Part shown: positions 9,527 through 19,159 of the stretch, piece after piece | How the letters are laid out: every line of letters begins with the position of its first letter | How positions within the stretch are numbered: position 1 is the first letter of the stretch | Origin: a virus | Virus record (IMG/VR): IMGVR_UViG_3300010430_000488 | Location: 1-22,434 of that record | Strand: one strand, 5' to 3' | Length of the DNA stretch: 22,434 nucleotides | The notes under the pieces: model-generated | Seen by the model: the letters and a program-made list of their open reading frames with translations, nothing else | Databases searched by the model: none | Told to the model about the DNA's origin: nothing | Program-made: the position numbers and the translations under genes

Positions 9527-10395
9527 TATTGTGGATTAACATATTCGTACCATTTTATTCCATTAGTTAATTGACCTACACGATTACCTAAACCATATCC
9601 TTCAAATACTTCATACTCATAATTATCAACATCTAAATCGACTTTATAATAAAAGTATTCGGATTTATTAAATTTAAATTTTTCACTAATACCTGATTGT
9701 GGTCGATTAATCATTCTAACAAATTGACCTAGTTTAGCATTAAAAAATTTGGCAGACATATAAAAAGTATTAATATTTATATATTCTCGACTTTTTAACC
9801 AATAAATAAAGTAACCTTCTTTATCTCCCGTAAAATCTAAATTAAATGTTGGTGTTCTAATAATAACAGGTTTAGGTACGCTTGGCGTTCCAATATCCAC
9901 CCCTTGTTTCTCACCTTGTTGAGTCGGTATTACTACCGTAAAATACAATCTTTGATTTTCAGGTTGTGTGGAATCATAAAAATCTAACTTAAAAAAACTT
10001 CTTCTAAATGAATTCGCGTAGTAATACATTTCTTTATTCGTAAATGATATTCCGCTATATGTTGGGTAGACTGAAGGGTCAATATAATTGTAACTAGAAA
10101 CCCATAAGTTAGTATTTGCCGGTGTAGTATTACTTACATCAATAGACCGATTAAAAAATGAAAATTCATGCGTTGTACTAGTTTTAGGTTCATTATTTAC
10201 TGTTAACCATTTGTTATGTGAATACCTTGTTGTTTCAAAATCCTCCACAGGATTAATTATCTCCTCAAGGACATCATTCTCATATTGTTTAATTAAATCC
10301 TCCCTACCAAAATTATCAAAATCAATTTCAAGAGGCAGGTTAAGGTAGGTATTCCCATTATTAACAGTAAGTCTAAATTTATTCACAATTATCAA
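9526..10395 (-). CDS. Unrecognised tail structural protein (about 286-289 aa)
   Basis: I do not recognise the family. The sequence is rich in Tyr, Phe and Asn, with alternating strand-like segments and no membrane segment, consistent with a virion protein. Two starts are possible. A TTG at 10395 gives 289 residues and a 17-nt overlap with the preceding gene. A GTG at 10386 gives 286 residues and an 8-nt overlap (GTGAATAA), the same geometry as the ATGGGTAA junction one gene earlier. I favour the GTG, while the longer coordinate is reported here. The stop overlaps the next ATG by one base (TAATG). Confidence 0.5.
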   Translation of the reverse strand: MIIVNKFRLTVNNGNTYLNLPLEIDFDNFGREDLIKQYENDVLEEIINPVEDFETTRYSHNKWLTVNNEPKTSTTHEFSFFNRSIDVSNTTPANTNLWVSSYNYIDPSVYPTYSGISFTNKEMYYYANSFRRSFFKLDFYDSTQPENQRLYFTVVIPTQQGEKQGVDIGTPSVPKPVIIRTPTFNLDFTGDKEGYFIYWLKSREYININTFYMSAKFFNAKLGQFVRMINRPQSGISEKFKFNKSEYFYYKVDLDVDNYEYEVFEGYGLGNRVGQLTNGIKWYEYVNPQ

Positions 10396-12136
10396 TTATT
10401 GGTTGGAAGATTATGTTATTAAAAACGTTGTTGTTTTTCATTAGTGGCGTTTGTAAAAATAGTACGTCAGCAAATGGGTAATGTTCCCCATTTAGAAATG
10501 GGTGGTTAACTCCATTACCACTAGAATCTATAAACCCATATGAGTAAATATCTCTCCATCTCCATTGTCCCTCATAATTAGAAAAAAATGAATAGTCGGG
10601 TACCCCACTGACATCGTTTTTATCACCCACTTCAATATAGTCTGAATATACTCTTAATTTTACTGAATGGTGAGGGTTATATGTATATCCATCAGGTAAA
10701 GTATCACTCCCATTAGTTGTAAAAAACGATGGGTTGAATGAATATTTATGAGAAATTGGTGACACAACAGTTTCTTTTTGGTCATACTCATTCCACTCAC
10801 AAACATCACCCTTTAATTCAGTACCAAGAGGTAAGTCTTTATTATAGTAAAACCTCAGATTTAATCCGTTATCTCCCGCCCTTTGATAAAAGTCAGTATT
10901 AATATTATCTTTATTATTAACATTTGTTTTAGACCACCACGTATCCATAGTATCACTTAAAAAATTAAAGCTCCACCCCACTTCTAATCCTTTAGTTGGT
11001 TGAGTTAGTGTTGGACTATTAAAATATCCCATGTAACCTTTATTAACTATAGTAATAAATAATTCAGTCACAGGTCGACCTAAATTATCCATTAATGAGA
11101 TTATATCAATATCTTTATCAAATGACACACCAAAACTACCACGACCATCTTTAACCGATATTTTTGTAACTTCATTAGGTGTTAATGCGGAATATTCTAA
11201 TTTTCTTTTAATAGGGAAATTGTTTATTTCAAAAGCCATTCTTGTTAAATCAACATTAGACGTTTCTGTTAATGTTTTATGTTTTCTAACATAATATTTA
11301 GAGGTTGTTTCACCTGTATTGGCCGGATTTATTACTCTTTTTAAGTTACCCATAAAATTATCAGTAATTGTTACCCCCGTAAATCCATAATTATAAACAT
11401 TAAGAATTTTATCATCATTACCATAGGCTTGGTCACCTAAATTGTAAACTTCTAACAAATTAGACCCATTAACAGGTGTTTGTAAATAAATGTAATCCCC
11501 CGGATTTATATTATGTTTGTAACCACAATAGAAACTTATCATATTCTTACCATTTACAACACGATTTTTAATAATATAAGGTATACCTTCGGATACTTGG
11601 AATGTTATTTTATTAGGTGGATTACCACTATTTTCATCCGTATATGTCATATACTGATTATAATCATTAGTATGTGGGTATGTTAGGTATGTTGACCAAT
11701 TATATGTAGACGCACTTTTACTACGGTAGATAACATGATTTGGTATTCCACTTGTCCTAAAAAAATTAAATTCATCATATGGTGGATACCCTGTCCATAT
11801 CGCGTTTTGAATTACCCCCCCCGCATCCTGTACCGATTTAAGAGGATTAATTAAATATAATTCATCTTCAAATGGGTAGTAATTATTTGTTTTTCCTGAT
11901 ACTATATTATCAAATAAATTAACTATTTTACCAGCAATTCTAAACTTAGTTGATATCTGCCTTTCATGGTCAAACCTTTCCTCTAAGTTTAATATAACGG
12001 TCCTGTCACCTTCGATTATACTTTTTTTAGTGTTCTCTATTGGTACTTGAATAAATAAATCAGTATCAGGTGCACCAGCATATCTATCTGAACCTCTTAC
12101 TATCCTTATAGTTTCATTATTTTTCTGATTACCCAT
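10379..12136 (-). CDS. Unrecognised tail/baseplate structural protein (585 aa)
   Basis: I do not recognise the family. The 585 residues have no signal peptide or membrane segment. The N-terminus is polar (NNETIRIVRGSDRYAGAPDT), followed by a mixed-charge segment (about 30-70: TKKSIIEGDRTVILNLEERF and RISTK-like strands) and then a long beta-rich, Tyr/Asn-rich body with many aromatic pairs (TMDTWWSKTN around 395-405). This composition is usual for virion proteins. The ATG at 12136 overlaps the preceding stop by 8 nt, which indicates translational coupling. By order it could be a counterpart of the T4 gp8-gp10 peripheral wedge proteins, but no motif supports a specific match. Confidence 0.5.
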   Translation of the reverse strand: MGNQKNNETIRIVRGSDRYAGAPDTDLFIQVPIENTKKSIIEGDRTVILNLEERFDHERQISTKFRIAGKIVNLFDNIVSGKTNNYYPFEDELYLINPLKSVQDAGGVIQNAIWTGYPPYDEFNFFRTSGIPNHVIYRSKSASTYNWSTYLTYPHTNDYNQYMTYTDENSGNPPNKITFQVSEGIPYIIKNRVVNGKNMISFYCGYKHNINPGDYIYLQTPVNGSNLLEVYNLGDQAYGNDDKILNVYNYGFTGVTITDNFMGNLKRVINPANTGETTSKYYVRKHKTLTETSNVDLTRMAFEINNFPIKRKLEYSALTPNEVTKISVKDGRGSFGVSFDKDIDIISLMDNLGRPVTELFITIVNKGYMGYFNSPTLTQPTKGLEVGWSFNFLSDTMDTWWSKTNVNNKDNINTDFYQRAGDNGLNLRFYYNKDLPLGTELKGDVCEWNEYDQKETVVSPISHKYSFNPSFFTTNGSDTLPDGYTYNPHHSVKLRVYSDYIEVGDKNDVSGVPDYSFFSNYEGQWRWRDIYSYGFIDSSGNGVNHPFLNGEHYPFADVLFLQTPLMKNNNVFNNIIFQPIIDNCE

Positions 12137-15100
12137 TTAAGTCTGCGTTAAACATATATTTAGTTATGAATAAATTCATTGCACTTTTTCCCTTTTTTAA
12201 ACCAAAATAATTTTGAAATGGTGAACCAACTCGATAACCATCATTTGTACCGTTAGGTGCCCCGTTGCCAGGGTAATCGTTGATTGGTCTATTAAATATA
12301 TATCCGGTAGGTAATCCACTACTAGGTTTAGGGTACCCATTTGCTCCGTCAAATTTTTCATCTTGATACCTCTCCACTATACAGTCTTGGGTATGCCATG
12401 TATTTTCTTCACCTCCCCATAAATCACCATTTTGGTATTCCCAAGTATAAAATGGAACAACTTGTGTTCCAGGATAATTAAATTCATTTGCAGTAATTTG
12501 ATTCAACGGGGGATTTTCCGCAAACGTAATTTGACCCGGACCTAATATTCTTCTGTCACCAACTGTAGGGATTTGGTCAAACTCACTTATAGTACTACCG
12601 GTAAACCATATACCGAAGATACCACCAGCAACCGATATCTCATCTAGATAGTTACCTGAAAGATATGGTAAAGTACCAAACTCAGTATTAATAGAACACA
12701 TTTGAGCATAATCTCCGTCCACTCTAGAATCAAAGAATCTTTGTCTTATATCCCCCCCACCATCTCTTGAAAATAACGTTTGTATGGAAGCATCTTTTGC
12801 ACTTAACAATTGTTCAAGGAATGATGCGTCAATTAATCTTGAGATAATAAATAAATTCAATATCCCTGATACATCTTGATATGATGTTGATTCAACTTCA
12901 TCAATAATATACCCTTGAAATTCTGGTGTTAATAAAATTTCTTTTAAAAAATCTGTTTTTGGTCCCAAATCCATAATAGTGGTTGGTTGCCATATATTAC
13001 CTTCATTTGCCCCAATCGTCATTAAACCACCAAAAGTCCCTCCATCACATTGTGTCTGAGGTTTAAAATTACCTTGGTAGTAAGGTGCCGACCTATAAAA
13101 GAATGAATTAGTATCTGTATTAAAATATATTGGACCACAATTCTTTTTACTATCGCTTCCAAACCAACCTTGTTGACTTTGTGAGTCACCACAGAATTTA
13201 TATCGTTTTACCTCATTATCACTATCATAGAAAGTTTTCTTCTGAAATGATGGCATATATAAAGTACCGTTTACCCAATTATTTTGGAACATGTGACCTA
13301 TCACCCCTCTACATGCACCAAACATAAATCTAAATCTAGTTCTCCATTCGAGGAAGAATTTAAAATCTTTAGGTATACTTATCACTAATGGATTATCAAC
13401 AAATACATAACAACCACCTTGTGTTCTGTCGTCATCATCACATGGGTCTGAAACTGCAAAGTCATCTCCTGAACCATTGTAACAACCTAAAACTTTTAAT
13501 CCATTACAAGTGAAACTTTCCAAAACCCCATTAGGTAACGCGTTTGAATTTGGGTCCGCATTAAAATCACCGCCAGCACCTGAACTATCGGTAGCGGTAT
13601 TTCCTCCACTATTAGGTACCCCTGTACTCTGTCCTGTATCCGATATAGTATATATCATAAACGACTCATTAAGGTGTAAAGGAAAATCCTGTAGATATCC
13701 CTTTAACGGTCCTGTGTCTCTATTTGAAGATGTAGGTAACCTATCTGACCTAAATACTAATTTGGTTGAATTAATCATACCCATTTCAGGAGCAGTTGCG
13801 TTACCAGCAAAATAGGATGGTGAAACTGTGTAATTTTTATGATTTGAATTATTAAAAGCATCTTTTGGACTTTTGTTTGTCCATTGGTATGATGCCCCAT
13901 CTATACGCCCCTGAGGGAAATGTAACGGGTAGATGCCACTATCTTGATAGGAATTAACTGACATATATTCATATTGTTCACCAGAACCAACATTGACAGT
14001 ATCAGTATCTACCGTTTCACCATTACTACCAATTGCGGTAGTACCCCATATTAAATTATCCCATTCTGTACCTAATGATGAGTAATATGATAACCCTGTA
14101 GAGGTAAAGGATGAATACGCCCCTAAATTTGCCGTTGTCCCTGTACCTCCCAAAGGTTGAGTGCTAGGTGTAAATAAAAACGATGAGTGAAATAAATCAG
14201 TATCAGTATTATTTGTATCAAAAAATTCTGGATTATTACCACCATTTAATTGAAAATGTTGTTTAGGTGTGTACTCATCTGCCACGTTGCTATTATACTG
14301 TATTGGAATATTTGGATAATATTCTCCAGTAAACGTAAACTGAGAACTGTAGTTGGGGTCACCATAATTACCGCCAAATAATTTAGATAAATCAAATGAC
14401 ATAGTCTGTCTTGGAGAATACGGGTCAACACCTCTAGTAAGGAAATAAATATTTTGACTACCAAAACTGTCAAAATAGTCTCTAGGTTTTTTACTGTAAG
14501 CAGTAAATGTGGCACTACCACCCCCAAAAGTAAAATTGTCTTGACAAAGATGTATTTGTCTATAATCAAGAAGGTAAGTATGTAAAATCGATTCGTACTT
14601 ATTATTCACAGACTGAGTACCACCTGTTGCCTCATCTATTGTTTTTTTACCTATAACCTGATAATACTCCATACCCGATTTAAAATTATATGAGTTACCA
14701 TCTATAGGTGAGTATAGGTATAATTGTTTTGTTAAAGAACCACTACCTGATGGGTTAGCATAAGTAATATTCTTTTGAATGTAGGCCGAAGGATTTGAAA
14801 CCATAGTACCTGATATACTTTGAAAACCATATTGGTTAACTGTTAATCCAGTATTATTTACATTAGGGTCTTCAATTAATTCACTATCAACAAAAGCTAA
14901 TAATTGTCCCGGAGTGTAGTCAACGTTACCGTCTGTAACAATAATGATTGGCATATCTTCATAACGGTTAAAAGTTTGATTTGGAGATGGATTAGATGGT
15001 GGATTAGGTAAGGTCGCAAATTGGTTATTGCGAACTTCAACTCTCATACGATTCTGTGTAGGGTTTGAACTTCCATCACTCAAAGTATTAAAGTATCGTT

Positions 15101-17243
15101 CCCTCTGATTTATTAAGTTTATTGACTGAGGTATACTAGTGTTAACGGTAGTTCTAACGACTTTTGTTCCAAGAAAAGGTGTTTTACTTAATGCAAATGG
15201 ACTTTTAATCATTGCGGGACTAGGATTATAATACCCTTCTTCAATTGGATATTCAGGGTCAAAACCTGAAAACATAACCATATTATATTGTTCAGCATAT
15301 CCCTCACCATCACTACTGTTCCCATAACAATTATAACATTCATTACCACCACCAGCACACTCAATTGGTTCATAAGCACCTATACTAACAAAATCAGATA
15401 AATCACTGTTATTAGCATTTTCAAAGGCAACCTCAAAACTATCAATGGTATCATTACCCTCAACCTCATCCATATCAATATCTTCACATGAACACGCCTC
15501 ACAGTCAGGATAAGTAATCATAGGTAAAGTTAACCTCTTAAAGGGGTTTTCTTTTGACATTTTCTTTAAACCCTTTTTATCACAATCACTTTTTTTAACT
15601 CTTCTACTAAAAATCGCAATTGCTTTACATATTAATTTTATTATCGGATTTAAAATCATCACGAAAAAATTAACAATAGCCCTAACTATAGGATATAATA
15701 ACGCCAATACATGCATTATTGGTATAATTACAAAAATAACAGGAGATATTACAGTTAATAATATATTAAATACGAAGTATATAAAATCAAAGTTTCTTTG
15801 TCCGTCATTTATTGGAAAACGATTATTCTCACTCGCACATTGTTTATCTAATATTTCTTTTATCCCATAATGAGACGCCCTACCAAGACCATATTTCCAA
15901 CGGTCTATGTGCGCCGCAGTCGTATAAACTTTATTAAATCCAAATAAATAAAATGTATCTTCACATTTTATTGCTGCGTCTTTATCATAATAATCTGACC
16001 AATCTAATGAAAAAGAATAAGACTTATTTAAGTCTTTAAAGGAACCACCACTTGATGGTGAACTATTACCCCAATGTTCTTTAATATTTGGTATTAAATA
16101 ATTGGCTCTCATGATTTGTGATTGTAACCCCGCCTCATTCTGCCATTTAATTTTAAACCTATATTTAGATTTAGTTGGTATACCTATTGTTGGGTCAACT
16201 GAAATTACTCTCTCACCAAATTCATTGGTGGTCATATAGTCCAAATTCATTGGTAAATCTATTAACCAAGCTCCGTTATCATCAACAACATTACCCCCAT
16301 CTTCTAACTGATACTGTTCAAGTACGGGGTCACCATTTACATCTTCCTCGATTGTGTGTCTTATAGCTAAAATTTCTCCAGGACCCGCGGCAGTATCACA
16401 TAAATTACCTGTATCATTTTTGGGTCTACAAGTGGCTTTAATATATTCATCATCTGTCGATGAAAAAATTGAACCCATAAAAACTGAATGAGGAGTAATT
16501 TCGATTCCTTGGTCTGATAAATCAAAATCAACTCTAGTTATTCCAACATCACACATTTCATCTTGACCCCAAAACGAACTAACGTCAATATCTTTTATTT
16601 CATTTACTATTTGAGGTAACGATGATAAATCCTTAGAGTCTTTAAATAATTGACCACTAAATTGTGATTTTACCCCCCTACCCATTCTTATTAAATCAGA
16701 TGGTCTTAATGAAAACTCACCAATATTAGATAAATCTAAATCCATTACAATTTTTTGACTACCTAACGGTACACCAACAATCATAAAATCCCCCGAATCA
16801 TTAGTTCTTACAGAATACTTATAATACTTTTCATAAACTTGTAAAACTTCTTTACGAGTTAACACATCATCGACTGATGGGAACGTACCCGTCGCGTTGT
16901 GACCATAGTATTCGTCTTTATAAGGCAATAAATTATATCTATAACCGTCCTCATTTTTAGTCGTAGGGGTTTTATATGGATATAAAGTAGAAATGATTGG
17001 GTCATTTTCATCTACACTGTCTAAGGGTATGAAAATAGATATATGGGCATTAGGTATACCGAACCCACCGTTGGCTATGACACGTCCAACAACAACCCCA
17101 TAATCAGCACAAAACTGAGTGTATAGGTCTTCTTGTCTTAATTTTAAAGATAGAATCTCTAAAGAATCAAAATCTTGGTCAATTTTAACGTTAATATTTC
17201 TATCAACACCAGGTTCTGTTCTTATTCTAATAGATTTTGGCAT
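12129..17243 (-). CDS. Very large baseplate-region structural protein with transthyretin-like domain and hydrophobic segment
   Basis: This 1704-residue protein is not assigned to a named T4 protein. Residues about 50-170 look like an interrupted carboxypeptidase-regulatory/transthyretin-like domain: VVVGRVIANGGFGIPNAHI with a long insertion, then TNDSGDFMIVGVPLGSQKI. Residues about 485-545 are almost entirely hydrophobic (for example VISPVIFVIIPIMHVLALLY), enough for two or three membrane-spanning helices, and are followed by a basic SRRVKK. A cysteine-rich stretch (about 578-640, with CEACSC and CYNC) follows. The rest is Asn/Gly/Ser/Tyr-rich, as in peripheral virion proteins. It follows the gp6-like gene after a 71-base gap containing a hairpin and overlaps the next gene by 8 nt (ATGGGTAA). 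Its place suggests a baseplate wedge or hub-periphery protein. The hydrophobic stretch is unusual for one. Confidence 0.6.
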   Translation of the reverse strand: MPKSIRIRTEPGVDRNINVKIDQDFDSLEILSLKLRQEDLYTQFCADYGVVVGRVIANGGFGIPNAHISIFIPLDSVDENDPIISTLYPYKTPTTKNEDGYRYNLLPYKDEYYGHNATGTFPSVDDVLTRKEVLQVYEKYYKYSVRTNDSGDFMIVGVPLGSQKIVMDLDLSNIGEFSLRPSDLIRMGRGVKSQFSGQLFKDSKDLSSLPQIVNEIKDIDVSSFWGQDEMCDVGITRVDFDLSDQGIEITPHSVFMGSIFSSTDDEYIKATCRPKNDTGNLCDTAAGPGEILAIRHTIEEDVNGDPVLEQYQLEDGGNVVDDNGAWLIDLPMNLDYMTTNEFGERVISVDPTIGIPTKSKYRFKIKWQNEAGLQSQIMRANYLIPNIKEHWGNSSPSSGGSFKDLNKSYSFSLDWSDYYDKDAAIKCEDTFYLFGFNKVYTTAAHIDRWKYGLGRASHYGIKEILDKQCASENNRFPINDGQRNFDFIYFVFNILLTVISPVIFVIIPIMHVLALLYPIVRAIVNFFVMILNPIIKLICKAIAIFSRRVKKSDCDKKGLKKMSKENPFKRLTLPMITYPDCEACSCEDIDMDEVEGNDTIDSFEVAFENANNSDLSDFVSIGAYEPIECAGGGNECYNCYGNSSDGEGYAEQYNMVMFSGFDPEYPIEEGYYNPSPAMIKSPFALSKTPFLGTKVVRTTVNTSIPQSINLINQRERYFNTLSDGSSNPTQNRMRVEVRNNQFATLPNPPSNPSPNQTFNRYEDMPIIIVTDGNVDYTPGQLLAFVDSELIEDPNVNNTGLTVNQYGFQSISGTMVSNPSAYIQKNITYANPSGSGSLTKQLYLYSPIDGNSYNFKSGMEYYQVIGKKTIDEATGGTQSVNNKYESILHTYLLDYRQIHLCQDNFTFGGGSATFTAYSKKPRDYFDSFGSQNIYFLTRGVDPYSPRQTMSFDLSKLFGGNYGDPNYSSQFTFTGEYYPNIPIQYNSNVADEYTPKQHFQLNGGNNPEFFDTNNTDTDLFHSSFLFTPSTQPLGGTGTTANLGAYSSFTSTGLSYYSSLGTEWDNLIWGTTAIGSNGETVDTDTVNVGSGEQYEYMSVNSYQDSGIYPLHFPQGRIDGASYQWTNKSPKDAFNNSNHKNYTVSPSYFAGNATAPEMGMINSTKLVFRSDRLPTSSNRDTGPLKGYLQDFPLHLNESFMIYTISDTGQSTGVPNSGGNTATDSSGAGGDFNADPNSNALPNGVLESFTCNGLKVLGCYNGSGDDFAVSDPCDDDDRTQGGCYVFVDNPLVISIPKDFKFFLEWRTRFRFMFGACRGVIGHMFQNNWVNGTLYMPSFQKKTFYDSDNEVKRYKFCGDSQSQQGWFGSDSKKNCGPIYFNTDTNSFFYRSAPYYQGNFKPQTQCDGGTFGGLMTIGANEGNIWQPTTIMDLGPKTDFLKEILLTPEFQGYIIDEVESTSYQDVSGILNLFIISRLIDASFLEQLLSAKDASIQTLFSRDGGGDIRQRFFDSRVDGDYAQMCSINTEFGTLPYLSGNYLDEISVAGGIFGIWFTGSTISEFDQIPTVGDRRILGPGQITFAENPPLNQITANEFNYPGTQVVPFYTWEYQNGDLWGGEENTWHTQDCIVERYQDEKFDGANGYPKPSSGLPTGYIFNRPINDYPGNGAPNGTNDGYRVGSPFQNYFGLKKGKSAMNLFITKYMFNADLNG

Positions 17244-17252
17244 AATTAGTTT

Positions 17253-17278
17253 TTAAGATAAATAGTTATTCATCTTAA
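17253..17278 (-). promoter_or_regulatory. Hairpin in the leader of the 1704-residue tail gene
   Basis: In the 71-base gap after the gp6-like gene the minus strand carries an 11-bp inverted repeat (arms 17278-17268 and 17263-17253, one G-U pair) around a 4-base loop. It ends about 9 bases before the ATG at 17243. No T-run follows it on the minus strand, so it does not look like a terminator for this operon. A role as RNA processing site, stability element or translation control is inferred only from position. Confidence 0.5.
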
Positions 17279-17314
17279 TTTTAATTTGATTTTGTCAAAA
17301 GTATATGGATAGAT

Positions 17315-19153
17315 TTAAGAGAAGTCGACATTTTTAAGTGACTTAGCCCTAACTTTAATGTCGTTATTAGGAAAACGAATTTGGTACACTTGATTTGGTT
17401 GAGCGAAAATTGTATCGTCAACTAACTGTATTTGTTTTGTTTGACTGTCAGAATACCTTTGAGATGTTTGTGAATTAGAATACCTACCCCCAACTTTACC
17501 AAAAACTTTTAAATCTGAAAGTGATATAACACCAGGAATATCTTGAACTATTCTTCTAACATCAGAAACATTAACATTAAACCCTAGTTGTTGTTTTTGT
17601 GGTGAAAAATAACTATCAACAGAATTAATTATATTCGTAATAATTTGACCTTGGTTTTGAGTTGAATCCATAACTACAGACAAATCAAACTCTAAATCAA
17701 TTACATTAGCGCTAGATATTGAAATGTAATCATTTATCATTCGATAATGTGATAAATAATTGGCAATATTTTGTTTTAAAGTATTTGACACTGACTCAGT
17801 TAATTTACCTTGATTATCATACGAAAGAATTTCAATCTTTATTTTATTATCTTCTTCAGTAATTGCCGCTTTAGCTGGTGCACCGTATCTACTTGGCATA
17901 GTTCTTACTAATGAGTTATAATCGTTTACAGTTACCGCTCTTTTTTGTGCTGCAAAGTTAAATGAAACCATATTCCTTACTTCTTCAGTTGTAGGTAAGT
18001 CCCCACCTCCAATAGCTGCGGTAACATTAGTAACTCTTAAACTTTCAATCACATTTTGACTTATGGTACTCGATGGTCCATTAACATCAAAATAAGTTGT
18101 TCCAAACTGAGTAAGTACGTCAACCCCAACATTAGAGGCTTTACCCCCACCAATTCTATATTGAACAAATAATGTAGTATTTGCTCTTACAGTCACACCT
18201 AACCCAATATTGTTTTGGTAATCTTGAATCCTTAATGGAATCCCTGTTCTTGTGAACTCTTGTAATTGTTCTTCAGGAGTCGTAGTACCACCCCCAAAAT
18301 TTACTTTACAATAACCTTCAGGTGTATATTCCGATACAAATCTAGTTTCAGTTTCAATATATTTACCAACTTTAATACCTGGTTGGTCAGCGGGTTTAGT
18401 TGGGTCTTCAACAAATATTTTAGCCTCCGCTAACGCATCCACTTCGTACCATCTATTAGGTGAACTAATAAATTCATCATAAGTTGGTGGAGACTGGTAG
18501 TTAACTCCGTCTTTTTGTATCAGAGAAGTTATACTTATAACATTTTTTTCAGGTAAGAAAAACTCAAAAAATGGTCTAACATCATTATTGTTAATAACTT
18601 TTTTAAACGTTTTAGTTAATCCATTTACTACGACCTCTCGTTTAGTCATAGTATAATTAATTAATCGATTATTCCCATCAAAGTTTGGCGTTTTAGTTCG
18701 ATTGGGATAACCCTCACTATTATATTGTGAACTAAACTCAATATCATTAGGATTTTCAAATACTTGACCCCCACCAATAAACTGTGAACCAGCTCTCATT
18801 GTACCTAAATACCTTTCATCTTCTTGGTCACCTAACGCAGGTACAGTAATAGATACATCAACTAAAGCGATTGATGGTCGATTACCGGGGATTTTTAAAC
18901 CGTATGTTCTAGCAATATTATATAATGAAGATTTTTGTTGTGCATATTGAAGTACAGTCTCCTGTATACTACGGTCCATGTGATAATGTAGGTTATCTCC
19001 AATAGCAGCATTTAAATCCATAAACACTGAGTAAATGGAGGCATCATTAAAATTACCAATTAATTCGGGGTAATACTGTTGTGTATAATTTATCAATTCC
19101 TGTCTTAAGGATTGAAAATCTCTGTCTGTGTATGATATTTTACGATTAGCCAT
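17315..19153 (-). CDS. Baseplate wedge protein, T4 gp6 / P2 GpJ (Baseplate_J) family
   Basis: The T4 gp6 homologue forms the inner ring of the baseplate wedge and links neighbouring wedges. The protein has 612 residues, against 660 for T4 gp6. The N-terminus (ISYTDRDFQSLRQELINY, about 5-22) followed by DASIYSVFMDLNAAIGDNLHY is typical of the gp6 group in large myoviruses. Around 330-345 the RIGGGKASNVGVDVL segment matches the glycine-rich Baseplate_J signature. Around 408-425 the NDYNSLVRTMPSRYG segment and the later NDYISISSANVIDLEFDLSV strand are typical of the C-terminal half. The C-terminal third carries alternating helices and strands (GVISLSDLKVFG). It lies directly after the gp25-like gene, as in other contractile injection systems. 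The start is the ATG at 19153. Confidence 0.93.
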   Translation of the reverse strand: MANRKISYTDRDFQSLRQELINYTQQYYPELIGNFNDASIYSVFMDLNAAIGDNLHYHMDRSIQETVLQYAQQKSSLYNIARTYGLKIPGNRPSIALVDVSITVPALGDQEDERYLGTMRAGSQFIGGGQVFENPNDIEFSSQYNSEGYPNRTKTPNFDGNNRLINYTMTKREVVVNGLTKTFKKVINNNDVRPFFEFFLPEKNVISITSLIQKDGVNYQSPPTYDEFISSPNRWYEVDALAEAKIFVEDPTKPADQPGIKVGKYIETETRFVSEYTPEGYCKVNFGGGTTTPEEQLQEFTRTGIPLRIQDYQNNIGLGVTVRANTTLFVQYRIGGGKASNVGVDVLTQFGTTYFDVNGPSSTISQNVIESLRVTNVTAAIGGGDLPTTEEVRNMVSFNFAAQKRAVTVNDYNSLVRTMPSRYGAPAKAAITEEDNKIKIEILSYDNQGKLTESVSNTLKQNIANYLSHYRMINDYISISSANVIDLEFDLSVVMDSTQNQGQIITNIINSVDSYFSPQKQQLGFNVNVSDVRRIVQDIPGVISLSDLKVFGKVGGRYSNSQTSQRYSDSQTKQIQLVDDTIFAQPNQVYQIRFPNNDIKVRAKSLKNVDFS

Positions 19154-19159
19154 ATATTA

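Noticed and set aside
14246-14569. Minus-strand 107-residue frame and several 60-101-residue frames on both strands
   Set aside because: They lie wholly inside confident long genes in other frames, lack motifs, and have composition typical of out-of-frame translation.
17253-17278. Hairpin as a terminator after the gp6-like gene
   Set aside because: The minus strand downstream of the stem is A-rich, not a T-run; termination in the operon direction is not supported.
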